Positions 26,843 through 35,305 of a stretch of 64,000 nucleotides of DNA are shown one piece after another. The notes under the pieces were generated by a model. The model worked only from the letters and a program-made list of their open reading frames with translations, was not told where the DNA came from and did no database searches. This DNA is from PALSA-278 sp963760285. Its GTDB lineage: Bacteria; Acidobacteriota; Terriglobia; Acidiferrales; UBA7541. A program made the translations under genes and the position numbers. Within the stretch, counting starts at the first letter, position 1, and the number at the start of each line of letters is the position of its first letter. The stretch is taken from NCBI GenBank assembly GCA_963760285.1, contig CAVXCI010000003.1, positions 744,001-808,000 on the forward strand, written 5' to 3'.

Positions 26843-28609
26843 ATGAAACGGATACCCCGGATGACGAGTTGCCAAATCGCGCGAAACGGCCGCCGCGACG
26901 GCCGGACCAATCTGGCCGCAGTCCGCCCGCTGTTTTTCTCTTTGGCGCTGGTATTGATTTTCTCCCTGTGCGCTCGAGCCCAGGGGCCCGTTCCCTTCAT
27001 CGCCAATCCACTGATTCCCACCACGGCCGTGCCCGGCACTCAGGGCCTTACGCTGACGGTAAGAGGCGTGGGATTTACCACCGGCTCCGTCGTCAATTGG
27101 AACGCGAGTCCCCGGGCCACCACATTTGTGAGTTCCACTCAATTAACGGCCGCCATACTGTCTTCGGACCTGGCCACGGCCACCACTGGCGCGATCACTG
27201 TGAAAACCCCCAACGTGGGGGCTTCGAACATTGTGTTTTTCCCGGTGAACACCGCCGTCCCCGTCACCGGAACATTTCGGATGGATGTGGGCGCGGGACA
27301 GAATCCCACGGGCGTGGTCATAGCGGACTTCAACGGCGATGGCATCCTCGACGTGGCTATCTCCAGCGACTATGAAGGCACCGTAGCCGTCTATATCGGC
27401 AAGGGGAATGAAACATTTCAGAAGCCGGTGATCTATCCGGTGGGGAATTTCCCTTACAACGTGGTGGCGGGCGATGTGAATAATGACGGCAAACTCGATC
27501 TCATCACCCCGGACCTGAATTCCGACATGGTCTCCGTCCTTCTGGGAAACGGTGACGGCACTTTCCAGCCCGTGAAAATGTATGCCACGGGCAATAATCC
27601 CCAGTCCATTGTGCTGGGCGATTTTAACGGCGACGGAAACCTGGATATTGCCACGCCGAATTATTTTCAAAATTCCGTGTCCGTCCTGCTGGGCAATGGC
27701 GACGGGAGCTTCAGGCCTCCCGTGAATTATTCCACGGGCGCCCGGCCCATTGACGTGAAGACCGCGGATGTAAACGGCGATGGAATATTGGATCTGGTTG
27801 TGGCCAACGATGCCAGCAATACGATTTCCGTGCTCTTCGGCAATGGCGACGGCACTTTCGGCGCGCAGCAAACGTACAACACAGGGTTGTCGCCCAATGC
27901 CATCGCCATCGCCGACCTGAATGGCGACGGGTTTCCGGACATCGTCACCTCCAACGGCGGGTCAACGATTTCCGTGCTGATTAACGCGGGCAATGGAACC
28001 TTTTTGCCGCGCCAGGATTATCAGTCGGGCAGTTATCCGTCCTACGTGGTGCAGATCGTGGATATCAATAATGACGGCAAGCTGGACGTGCTGGTGCCCA
28101 ACTTCAATTGCTTCCAGATAGTCGCCTACTACGGCAATGGCGACGGCACGCTGGGCGCGAAGCCTTCTGTTTTCACGGTGAAGGGCCAGGTGGATGCCAT
28201 GGGCATCGCCGACTTGAATGGAGATGGCCGGCTGGACATCATCGCGCTGAATGAGTTCGCCAACGTGGTTACGCTCCTCACGCAGTCATCCCTTCCGCAG
28301 CCGGGGATTGCGCCCGCCATTGTGCGTTTTGGAAGTGTAATGGAAGGCCAGCAGAGCGCCGGCCAGGTCATTACCATTACCAATTCAACCGGGTCCACCC
28401 TGGTCATCAACGGTATTAATTTGGCTGGCGGCAACCCCTCCGATTTCAGCCAGACGAATAATTGCCCGACAAATCTTGTGGCCGGCGCGAAGTGCACCGT
28501 TACTGTAATTTTCGCCCCGCTGCGTGTGCAAACCTATAACGCCAATCTGGATATCTACGATTCTTCGGGCACGCAGGCCGTCTTCCTGCAGGGCGCGGGA
28601 GTGCAGTAG
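26843..28609 (+). CDS. Exported FG-GAP/VCBS repeat protein with C-terminal Ig-like domain
   Basis: From the ATG at 26843 (GGAGG ten bases upstream) the protein is 588 residues. After a signal sequence (LFFSLALVLIFSLCARAQ) comes an IPT/TIG-like Ig domain. Seven calcium-loop repeats follow: DFNGDGILD, DVNNDGKLD, DFNGDGNLD, DVNGDGILD, DLNGDGFPD, DINNDGKLD and DLNGDGRLD, consistent with a seven-bladed propeller. A choice-of-anchor-D/ASPM-like Ig domain ends the protein (VRFGSVMEGQQSAGQVITI...FSQTNNC). Such proteins are exported and bind ligands or surfaces; no enzymatic motif is seen. Confidence 0.88.
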   Translation: MKRIPRMTSCQIARNGRRDGRTNLAAVRPLFFSLALVLIFSLCARAQGPVPFIANPLIPTTAVPGTQGLTLTVRGVGFTTGSVVNWNASPRATTFVSSTQLTAAILSSDLATATTGAITVKTPNVGASNIVFFPVNTAVPVTGTFRMDVGAGQNPTGVVIADFNGDGILDVAISSDYEGTVAVYIGKGNETFQKPVIYPVGNFPYNVVAGDVNNDGKLDLITPDLNSDMVSVLLGNGDGTFQPVKMYATGNNPQSIVLGDFNGDGNLDIATPNYFQNSVSVLLGNGDGSFRPPVNYSTGARPIDVKTADVNGDGILDLVVANDASNTISVLFGNGDGTFGAQQTYNTGLSPNAIAIADLNGDGFPDIVTSNGGSTISVLINAGNGTFLPRQDYQSGSYPSYVVQIVDINNDGKLDVLVPNFNCFQIVAYYGNGDGTLGAKPSVFTVKGQVDAMGIADLNGDGRLDIIALNEFANVVTLLTQSSLPQPGIAPAIVRFGSVMEGQQSAGQVITITNSTGSTLVINGINLAGGNPSDFSQTNNCPTNLVAGAKCTVTVIFAPLRVQTYNANLDIYDSSGTQAVFLQGAGVQ

Positions 28610-28775
28610 ACAGCGCGCGTTCGCGCGGAACCTCCGCGCCATCGCGGAAAGATTCTCTCCGTTGCCTCTTGTGGGCGCCGCGCACGCCCGCGCACGCGAT
28701 TCACTCTTCTGCGATTTCTCTGTGCGCCACTCGCGCGTACAATAGCTGCGCGCAACCGGCGCGGGGGAATTCTCC

Positions 28776-29219
28776 ATGAAAACAAAACTGGCATTGTGCA
28801 TGGCCGCGTGTGCGGCGTTTGCCGCGCTGCTGGCCGCGGCGCAAACTTCGCCCGCGGCGAAATCACCGGCGTCGCCAGCTCCATCGAACAGCGCCGCTGC
28901 GCCCACGCCGTTCACCGTTTCGCTCGATTGTGGCTCCGGCGACTGCTCCCTTCTCCACGGCGCGCCGCAGACCGCTGGCATGATGAGCGGCTTCGTCCGC
29001 TTGCAGCCCGGAAAGTCCGTCGGCTGGCATACCACCGGTGCGCACGAAGAAGCGCTGGTGATTTTGAAAGGCAGCGGCGAAGCGCAGATCGAAGGACGTG
29101 CGGACATGCGCATCACCGCGCCCATGATGGTTTACATCCCGCCGCAGACCCGCCACAACGTCAGCAACAACTCCGTCGTCCTGCTCGAATACGTCTACCT
29201 CGTCGCCCCTGCGAAGTAG
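28776..29219 (+). CDS. Exported small cupin protein
   Basis: The 147-residue protein has a signal peptide (LALCMAACAAFAALLAAAQ) and an Ala/Pro-rich linker. A single cupin domain follows: SVGWHTTGAHEEALVILKGS matches the HxH...E cupin motif 1 loosely, and MVYIPPQTRHNVSNN matches motif 2 with its histidine. A metal site with His, His, Glu and His is likely. Substrate is unknown. A TACAAT box at about 28737 may be its -10 element. Confidence 0.8.
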   Translation: MKTKLALCMAACAAFAALLAAAQTSPAAKSPASPAPSNSAAAPTPFTVSLDCGSGDCSLLHGAPQTAGMMSGFVRLQPGKSVGWHTTGAHEEALVILKGSGEAQIEGRADMRITAPMMVYIPPQTRHNVSNNSVVLLEYVYLVAPAK

Positions 29220-29527
29220 CGCCGGCGCCAAACTGCGCCTGGCGAAACAGCCTCGGCACTGCACCCGCGGACATGGGAATCGAATTAGTGCAGACGAGCG
29301 ATGGCGCCGGAGGAGGAGGTCGAACCCACGCCTTCCCGGTGCGCGCCGCCGGTGTGATCATGCCGGAAGAGCTGCCGTGATTGCCGGGAGTTATCCCCGC
29401 ATAAGAATAAGCTCCGTTAAATCCCTCGATTGCGCCTTCCCCGCGTACGCCACAGGCGCATATTTCCCGCATCCACATATTCGCTTTTTGTTCTCCCCTG
29501 TGCTATGGTGTGGTTCAGCGCGCTTCC
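29220..29527. other. Spacer holding a tRNA-Leu 3'-end copy
   Basis: No protein gene is supported in this 308-bp spacer. Its notable content is the tRNA-Leu-like segment at 29299-29329. The open frame across it reads as translated tRNA sequence and is spurious. Confidence 0.6.
29299..29329 (-). repeat. Partial copy of the tRNA-Leu 3' end, candidate attachment-site remnant
   Basis: This segment matches 33547-33577, which covers the T-arm and acceptor 3' half of the intact tRNA-Leu, at 29 of 31 positions and in the same orientation. The rest of a tRNA cloverleaf is not present here. The island between the copies lies on the 3' side of the tRNA, as expected for tRNA-targeted integration. No integrase gene is visible. 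Confidence 0.55.
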
Positions 29528-30148
29528 ATGAACGAAACCATATCTCCCGCCACTGTTCCCGTCCCGCGCAACGCCGCGGAGTGGATTCTCCCCGCGAAAA
29601 AACTCACGGCGCTCTACGGCCTTCCAAACATGGAACGCCTGGCTCACTATTTTTTGCCGCGCGCCCTGCTGGCCGGGAAACAGGCGCTTTATTTCGACGG
29701 CGCGAATCGCTTTGATCCGCTGCTCATTGCGCGGTTTGCGCGGCATCACAGGCTGGCGCCGGCGGAGTTTAACCAGCGCATCCGCGTGGCGAGGGCCTTC
29801 ACCTGTTTTCAGCTGACGGAACTGTTGCTGCGCGCGCCGAATTTTTTGTGCGCCTTCCCCGCCGATCTGCTCATCGTCACCGCGCTGCCGGATTTATATT
29901 TCGATGAAGACGTGCGCGAAAACCAGGCCGCCACTGCGTTTGAGCGCGCGCTCGAAGGGCTTCAGCAGCTCGCGCAACGGCAGCTGGCCGTGGGCGTGTT
30001 CACCGGCGCGCCATCGTTCCACACGCCGCGGCGCAAATTTTTTCAGAAGCTCATCGCCCAGGCGGACTCCGTTCTGAAAATCGAAACGCAGGCGGACAAC
30101 CGCCTGGCCATGCGCAGCGTCAAGGGAGGGCCGCGGCTGGCGTCCTGA
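29528..30148 (+). CDS. RecA/Rad51-fold protein lacking a Walker A motif
   Basis: The protein is 206 residues. The pattern follows the RecA/RadA core: ALYFDGANRFDPLLI matches the strand after the P-loop, RIRVARAFTCFQL matches the Rad51 'ARA' strand, and LLIVTALPDLYFDEDV sits where Walker B should be. The region that should hold GxxxxGKT reads LYGLPNMERLAHYFLPRALL, so nucleotide binding is probably lost. This resembles the situation of ImuA-type RecA relatives encoded with mutagenic polymerases. It is 22 bp upstream of a small gene and then a family-B polymerase. The assignment comes from motif reading, not a search. Confidence 0.62.
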   Translation: MNETISPATVPVPRNAAEWILPAKKLTALYGLPNMERLAHYFLPRALLAGKQALYFDGANRFDPLLIARFARHHRLAPAEFNQRIRVARAFTCFQLTELLLRAPNFLCAFPADLLIVTALPDLYFDEDVRENQAATAFERALEGLQQLAQRQLAVGVFTGAPSFHTPRRKFFQKLIAQADSVLKIETQADNRLAMRSVKGGPRLAS

Positions 30149-30170
30149 ATGCGCGCCAGCGGAAATTTTT

Positions 30171-30515
30171 ATGGGCCGCACCGTCCCCACATTTCGCCAG
30201 ATGGTGGAATCGGCGGAACAACACTGGGCCAAATTCCGCCGCGCGCTGCGGCGTGAAGACCAGCCGCATTTCGACCGCCTCTTTCGCAGCGTGCGCGCCT
30301 ACACGCAGGCGGCCACCTATCAGTGCCATGACAATCCGATGGAAGCGATTCTGCTGGCCATCGCGCTCGATCTGGAAAAGCGCCTGGCCGCGCTCGAAAA
30401 ACCCGCAGGATGTGAACATGCTGCTCACCGGATGGATTCTGGACCTTTACCCCTCGCCGCGGGGAATGACAGTGTGGTTGATCGATGCCCGCCAGAAACG
30501 CCACCGCCTGATTGA
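30171..30515 (+). CDS. Small helical protein between the RecA-like and polymerase genes
   Basis: The frame is 114 residues. The first 80 look like a real helical protein (TFRQMVESAEQHWAKFRRAL, then FDRLFRSVRAYTQAATYQ and AILLAIALDLEKRLAALEK). After that the sequence becomes low quality where it overlaps the polymerase start by 98 bp. A one-base slip in the A-run near 30400 would end it at a TGA at about 30412, just before the polymerase ATG, which looks more natural. Unknown function; by position it may be a polymerase partner. Confidence 0.55.
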   Translation: MGRTVPTFRQMVESAEQHWAKFRRALRREDQPHFDRLFRSVRAYTQAATYQCHDNPMEAILLAIALDLEKRLAALEKPAGCEHAAHRMDSGPLPLAAGNDSVVDRCPPETPPPD

Positions 30516-32604
30516 CCGCTTTACGCCGGCGTTCTACGTGCGCGGCGAATCCGCCAGTCTGCGCAAATTGGAACAAGCTCTCGGCCAATTTTCCGCGCAA
30601 CTGGCCTGCCGTTTCGCCGAGCGCAACGATTTGTGGGAAAACCGCGCCGTGCCCGTCCTGGAAATCACCGTGGAGCATCCCACGCAATTTCCCTCCTGGG
30701 TGCGCTGGATTCACCGCTTCGATTCACGCCTGCTGCTTTTTGACAGCGACCTGATGCTGGAATCGCTCTATTGCTGGCAGCGGCGCGTCTTCCCGCTGGC
30801 GCGCGTGGAAGCGGAAGCCGATGCGGACGGAAATATCTCCGCGCTGGAATGCCGCGATGATGCCTGGGGCCTGGACTATGAAATTCCGCCGCTGGTCATC
30901 ATGCAAATGCGCCTCAGCGGACTTTCGCGCGTGAATCCCGCGCACGGACGGCAGGCGTCTTTGGAAATTGAAATCGAAGGCTCCTGCTATGAGATGGACG
31001 AATCCTGCGAGCCGGCGGCGGGCGGCTTCCGCCGTCTTCTGCAACAGCACGATCCCGACCTGATTCTCAGCGAGTGGGGCGACGGCACGATTCTGCCACT
31101 GCTGCAAAAGCAGGCCGCGCGTTTGCACATGGTGCTGCCGCTGAATCGCGACCCCGATGCTGAAGTGCAGGAGCGGCGTCCCCGCAGTTACATGAGCTAC
31201 GGCCGCATTCTTTTCAAGGACGCAACAACAACCTTGCGCGGGCGGCTCCACGTGGACACGCGCAATTCCTTCATCGCCGACAAGTGCGATCTCTCGGGGC
31301 TGTGGGAACTGGCGCGCATTACCAAACTCCCGGTGCAGTATGCCGCGCGCACCACCACCGGCACGGGCATCTCCTACATGCAGATGGAACTCGCCTGGCG
31401 CGACGGCGCGCTGATTCCCGAACAGAAGGCGGAGCCGGAAGACCCCAAGTCGCCGGATGAAATGCTGGCAGCGGACCGCGGCGGGCTGGTGTTCACTCCG
31501 AAGCCCGGATTTTTCCCGAATGTGGCGGAACTGGATTTCGTCAGCGAATATCCCAGCATCATGGCGCGCTTTAATATTTCGCCGGAAACGGTGAACTGCC
31601 CCTGCTGTCCCGGCGCGCCACGCGTGCCCGAACTGGGCTACCGCGTTTGCCAGCGGCGCAAGGGCATCACCAGCCGCGTGGTGGAAAAACTGATTGCCAA
31701 GCGCACGCGGTTGAAGCAGCTTCGGCGCGGCGTTCCCGCGGATCTGGCGGATCGCTACGGCTTGCAGCGCGATTCGCTGAAATGGCTGCTGGTGTGCTGC
31801 TTCGGCTACACCGGTTACAAAAACGCCCGCTTCGGAAAAATCGAGGCGCACGAAGCCATCAACGCCGTGGCGCGCGAAACGCTTCTGATGGCCAAGGAAA
31901 TTGCCGAATCGCGCGGCTTTGAACTGCTCCACGCCCTGGTGGATTCGCTTTACGTTTCCAAAGTGGACGCCGCGCGCGCTGATTACGAACAGCTCGCGGA
32001 AGAAATCGAGCGCCACACCAGATTGCCCATCGCCATTGAAGCCATCTATCGCTACGTGGTATTTCTGCCCTCGCGCCAGTTCGCGGACGTGCCCGTCCCC
32101 AACCGGTTTTTCGCCGTGAATGAAACGGGAGAACTGAAAGTGCGCGGCCTGGAGTCCCGCCGCCACGATACCGCCCCGCTGGTCGCGCGAATGCAGCGCG
32201 AAGTGCTGGCCATTCTTGCGGAGGCGCGCGATTTTCCCGGCTACCGCCAAAAACTCGCGGACGCCCGCCGGGTGCTGCGGCATTATCAAGCGCGGCTGGC
32301 GGAAGGCGACGTCGCCGTCGAAGACCTGGTGATCACCAAACGCATCACCCGCGAGCCGCGCGGCTACCAAAAAGCCAGCGTCACCGCGATTGCCGCGCAG
32401 CAGCTTTTCGGGCGCGGCGTGAATCTGCGTCCCGGCGAAAATATCGAGTACGTCATCACCGACGCCGCCGCGAAAGTGCCCAACGATCGCGTGCGCGCTT
32501 ACAGCCTGTGGGAAGGCTGGCGTGGCTACGATCGCGCCAAGTACGCCGCCCTGCTGCGCGAAGCCTTCGAGCCGTTTGAGCAGCCGTGCGCTTCGGCGCG
32601 ATAA
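30418..32604 (+). CDS. Divergent family-B DNA polymerase
   Basis: From the ATG at 30418 (AGGA seven bases upstream) the protein is 728 residues. Polymerase motif A is LDFVSEYPSIM (Asp373), motif B is KWLLVCCFGYTGYKNARFG (Lys455 on), and motif C reads HALVDSLYV (Asp509), where family B usually has YGDTDS. Thus the second motif C Asp is kept and the first replaced by Leu. The exonuclease half is weak: LEIEIEG, LILSEWGDG and LHVDTRNSF are possible remnants. A CPCC cysteine cluster (about 390) may bind zinc. Its length is close to E. coli Pol II (783). With the RecA-like and DUF72 neighbours, a repair or translesion role is inferred. Confidence 0.82.
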   Translation: MLLTGWILDLYPSPRGMTVWLIDARQKRHRLIDRFTPAFYVRGESASLRKLEQALGQFSAQLACRFAERNDLWENRAVPVLEITVEHPTQFPSWVRWIHRFDSRLLLFDSDLMLESLYCWQRRVFPLARVEAEADADGNISALECRDDAWGLDYEIPPLVIMQMRLSGLSRVNPAHGRQASLEIEIEGSCYEMDESCEPAAGGFRRLLQQHDPDLILSEWGDGTILPLLQKQAARLHMVLPLNRDPDAEVQERRPRSYMSYGRILFKDATTTLRGRLHVDTRNSFIADKCDLSGLWELARITKLPVQYAARTTTGTGISYMQMELAWRDGALIPEQKAEPEDPKSPDEMLAADRGGLVFTPKPGFFPNVAELDFVSEYPSIMARFNISPETVNCPCCPGAPRVPELGYRVCQRRKGITSRVVEKLIAKRTRLKQLRRGVPADLADRYGLQRDSLKWLLVCCFGYTGYKNARFGKIEAHEAINAVARETLLMAKEIAESRGFELLHALVDSLYVSKVDAARADYEQLAEEIERHTRLPIAIEAIYRYVVFLPSRQFADVPVPNRFFAVNETGELKVRGLESRRHDTAPLVARMQREVLAILAEARDFPGYRQKLADARRVLRHYQARLAEGDVAVEDLVITKRITREPRGYQKASVTAIAAQQLFGRGVNLRPGENIEYVITDAAAKVPNDRVRAYSLWEGWRGYDRAKYAALLREAFEPFEQPCASAR

Positions 32605-32610
32605 TTATCC

Positions 32611-33522
32611 ATGCGAAAAATCATGGCCACGATTCGCATTGGCCTGGCGGGCTGGTCCTACAAGGACTGGAGCGGGATTGTCTACCCCTCGCATCGCCCG
32701 CGCGGCTTTCACGAGCCCGCGTACCTCTCGCAATTTTTCGACACGCTGGAAATCAACACTTCGTTCTATGGGCCGCCGCGCCCGGATTCCTGCCGCCAAT
32801 GGATTGACTACGTGGCCGCCAACCAGCGCTTTTTGTTCACCGCCAAGCTCTGGCGGAAATTCACCCATGAACGCGACGCCAGCGCCGGAGACGAACGCCT
32901 GGTGCGCTCCGGGTTCGATGTTCTGCGCGATGCCGGAAAGCTCGGCGCGGTCCTGCTGCAATTTCCGTTCTCATTTCATCACACGCCGGAGAACGTGAAA
33001 TACCTGCTGGCGCTGCTGAAGCGGTTCGAGGATTATCCACTGGTGGTGGAGATGCGCCACTCTTCATGGAACACGGAGGAGTTTTACGCCCTGCTGCGCG
33101 AGGGCCGCGTGGGGTTTTGCAATATTGACCAGCCCATCATCGGCCGCTCGCTCAAGCCCTCGGAGCGGACCACCGCGGAGGTGGGCTACGTCCGGCTGCA
33201 CGGGCGGCGCTATGACACCTGGTTCAGCGATGATCCCGAAACGCCTTCCTCCGAGCGCTACAACTATCTCTACTCCGAAAAAGAGCTGGAGCCGTGGGTG
33301 GAGCGCATACGCACGCTGGCCGCCCACGCCGCCAGCACGTTCGTCGTCACCAATAATCATTACGGCGGCAAGGGAGCGGTCAACGCGCTGCAGTTGATTC
33401 ACTTGCTGGAGGGCCGCCGCGTGCAGGCGCCCGCAACGCTCGTTGAGCATTTTCCGCAATTGGCCAAAATCGCTGATGCAGCGGAGACTGAAGGTACTAC
33501 GTCACTTTTTCCGCAGGCTTGA
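32611..33522 (+). CDS. DUF72 (YecE-like) TIM-barrel protein
   Basis: The 303-residue protein matches the DUF72 family: IRIGLAGWSYKDWSGIVYP at the start, then EINTSFYGPPRPDSCRQW, FTAKLWRKFTHER and LGAVLLQFPFSFH, and later VVEMRHSSWN and VTNNHYGGKGAVNA. The family has a TIM-barrel fold and no settled biochemical role. It follows the polymerase by 6 bp, so the two are probably co-transcribed. An in-frame ATG at 32623 is an alternative start; neither has a clear ribosome site. Confidence 0.88.
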   Translation: MRKIMATIRIGLAGWSYKDWSGIVYPSHRPRGFHEPAYLSQFFDTLEINTSFYGPPRPDSCRQWIDYVAANQRFLFTAKLWRKFTHERDASAGDERLVRSGFDVLRDAGKLGAVLLQFPFSFHHTPENVKYLLALLKRFEDYPLVVEMRHSSWNTEEFYALLREGRVGFCNIDQPIIGRSLKPSERTTAEVGYVRLHGRRYDTWFSDDPETPSSERYNYLYSEKELEPWVERIRTLAAHAASTFVVTNNHYGGKGAVNALQLIHLLEGRRVQAPATLVEHFPQLAKIADAAETEGTTSLFPQA

Positions 33523-33549
33523 CGGACAAGCCAGCTCAGGCCACGACGA

Positions 33550-33638
33550 TGGTGCCGGAGGAGGGGGTCGAACCCACACGCCCCGTAAAGGGCACGGGAT
33601 TTTGAGTCCCGCGCGTCTGCCAGTTCCGCCACTCCGGC
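33550..33638 (-). tRNA. tRNA-Leu, anticodon CAA
   Basis: On the minus strand the 5' acceptor half GCCGGAG pairs perfectly with CTCCGGC, followed by an encoded ACCA end. The anticodon loop CTCAAAA gives CAA (33604-33602), reading UUG. A long variable arm (GTGCCCTTTACGGGGC region) marks it as class II, as expected for leucine. The D-arm (GCGGAACTGGCAGACG) and T-loop TTCGACC are present. Its 3' end is duplicated at 29299-29329. Confidence 0.93.
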
Positions 33639-33885
33639 GATTGTGTCCACCAATCTTACACGCCCCGCCCACACCACTCAACTCCCCCACGCGTCTGTCA
33701 TTTCCCGCCCCACGTGCTTCACGTGTTCCGAAGGTCTTGAGCTTGCCGAAGCGCCAGCGTTTGGCGTCCCGGATGCGCTTGCGGGACGCACACCGTTCGC
33801 GCCGGTTCCCGCTGTAATTCGCAACTAAGTCACCTTAAGGTCAGGTGTAAGCGCACAAATATCCGGTCCGCGCCTGGATTTATTG

Positions 33886-33891
33886 TAAAAT
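33886..33891 (+). promoter_or_regulatory. Candidate -10 box directly before the VWFA ATG
   Basis: TAAAAT ends 7 bp before the ATG at 33899 and no Shine-Dalgarno sequence lies between. If this box is used, transcription would start at or next to the start codon, giving a leaderless mRNA. Confidence 0.3.
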
Positions 33892-33898
33892 CTGCGCC

Positions 33899-34942
33899 AT
33901 GATTTCCAACCGGCGCAACCTGAGCCGCCCCATACCTCGCCGCGCGATTCATACCGCGGGAACTTTGTTCGCATGCGTTGTGTTTACGGCGGCCGCATCC
34001 GCCCGGCAGGAAACGCCACCGGCGGCCAGCGCGTCGCGCGCCGATTCGCCATGTGTCCAGCGGAAACTCATCGTCAGCGTTCTCTCTGGAGACTCGCAGC
34101 CGGTCAGCGGACTAACCGCGTCCAATTTCGAAGCCAGGGTTGACGGCAGGTCTGTCACTGTCGTTTCCGCCGCGCCGAATCCGCATCCGCCAACGGTCAT
34201 CCTTCTCATAGACGTCAGCGCCAGCGCCGTTCGCGACGCATCGGAAATGAAGGCGGCGATAGAGACCGCTGAATTCCTGCTCACCGCGCTTCCTCCCGGC
34301 GCGCCTGTGGGACTTGCCATCTTCAACGAGAAGATTCAGCCGATCGTTTCGCCCACCACCGACCGGCAATCGGCGCGCTCGAAATTGGAACTCCTTCGCG
34401 TGGACGCTACGCGAATGAAGGGCGGCGCTACTGCCTTTTACGATTCCGTGGCTGCGGCGATGGATGTATTCGGACCTCTCACGCCGGGTGATGTGATCTA
34501 CGCATTCACGGATGCCGACGATGACGCCAGCCACCTCGATGCAGGCGATATATCCAAACAGCTCGATAGTCGTGGAATCCGCTTGTTGACCGGAATCCTA
34601 TTCACTCAGAACCTCGCGCGAATTCACCGTAGCCAGGACGAGATAGTAGCTCGGCAAATCAGCCAGTTCTCCGGCGGCGATTCGATTGAGTTGAACGCTC
34701 CAGGCATGGGTTCGGGACCAACGTTCAGCCGCCCCAAGGATGCCCTAACGGAGGATGCGATGCGGCAGGTGCATGAAATATCGAATTTCTACGAGCTAGG
34801 ACTGGAATTCCCTTCCCCAATTGAAAAGCCGCGGAAGTTGGAATTGAAAACTCTTAGCCTCGGCAAGGACCAGGAAAAACATATCGTGCTTCGATACCCG
34901 CAGATACTGCTCCCCTGCGCGAACCCCGCCGCCCGGCCCTGA
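33899..34942 (+). CDS. Exported VWFA-domain protein of the acidobacterial type
   Basis: The 347-residue protein has a signal sequence (GTLFACVVFTAAASARQ). A short N-terminal beta segment follows (KLIVSVLSGDSQPVSGL, FEARVDGRSVTV), then a von Willebrand A domain with the MIDAS DVSAS at about Asp105, later MKGGATAFYDSV and VIYAFTDADDD. The order matches secreted VWFA-related proteins that are abundant in Acidobacteriota. These probably bind other exported proteins through a metal site; function is otherwise unknown. The C-terminal part (VHEISNFYELGLEF) is family-typical. Compare the paralogue at 60216. Confidence 0.86.
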   Translation: MISNRRNLSRPIPRRAIHTAGTLFACVVFTAAASARQETPPAASASRADSPCVQRKLIVSVLSGDSQPVSGLTASNFEARVDGRSVTVVSAAPNPHPPTVILLIDVSASAVRDASEMKAAIETAEFLLTALPPGAPVGLAIFNEKIQPIVSPTTDRQSARSKLELLRVDATRMKGGATAFYDSVAAAMDVFGPLTPGDVIYAFTDADDDASHLDAGDISKQLDSRGIRLLTGILFTQNLARIHRSQDEIVARQISQFSGGDSIELNAPGMGSGPTFSRPKDALTEDAMRQVHEISNFYELGLEFPSPIEKPRKLELKTLSLGKDQEKHIVLRYPQILLPCANPAARP

Positions 34943-35305
34943 CAAAATCATAGCTCGCGTCACAGCAGCTGCTGTTGATTTTTCCTGTTGAATGGGGACA
35001 ATAGCTCAGAATTATGTCCGGACGGTGGAAAAAGGGCTAAAATCGCAATTTCTAATCGCTACACATTTTACAGTCGCAAAACGCCAACTCCCATGAAATC
35101 AATCACATCCACATTTCTAATCGCTACACTTTTGACGTGTGCTGCACACCGCGCTTTATCCCCAAAATTCGCCATGCAACGCCCGCCCCGCGCCGTCTAC
35201 AACGCTGCCGCATGACCGGCAGTGGCGTCTGCCCACGCGTCTCCGCTACAATAGAGAGGAAAAGAATCCCCGGACGCGGCCACGCTATCGAATCGTAAGG
35301 GAGCA
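34943..35305. other. Spacer between VWFA gene and ispG, mostly repeat element copy B
   Basis: The first half is the paired-motif element (34961-35135). Before ispG, a TACAAT at about 35247 could be a -10 box, and AAGGGAG precedes the ATG. A short frame over the element is not supported as a gene. Confidence 0.5.
34961..35135. repeat. Dispersed intergenic element, copy B, with two TTTCTAATCGCTACAC motifs
   Basis: The layout is the same as copy A at 24833-25013, including the 65-bp distance between the motifs (35049-35064 and 35114-35129). The motif differs from copy A in three of its last eight positions, and both motifs of this copy carry the identical change. The stretch between motifs (CAGTCGCAAAAC, AATCAATCACATCCAC) is conserved with copy A. 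Confidence 0.7.

Larger units (their letters stand above)
33523..33898. other. Spacer containing tRNA-Leu and the VWFA gene promoter region
   Basis: Besides the tRNA the 376-bp spacer has a short palindrome ACCTTAAGGT near 33832 and an AT-rich box just before the VWFA ATG. Short open frames across it are not gene-like. Confidence 0.5.

Noticed and set aside
29220..29380. Open frames over the cupin 3' region and tRNA-like segment
   Set aside because: They overlap the cupin gene in another frame and read through tRNA-like sequence; no protein evidence.
29296..29390. A second tRNA gene on the minus strand
   Set aside because: Only the T-arm and acceptor 3' half match; no anticodon arm or 5' acceptor partner can be folded.
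30724..32370. Long minus-strand frame opposite the family-B polymerase
   Set aside because: The plus strand has polymerase motifs; the minus frame has none.
33831..33843. Short palindrome ACCTTAAGGT before the VWFA gene as an operator
   Set aside because: Ten bases of palindrome are expected by chance in a window this size and nothing else supports it.
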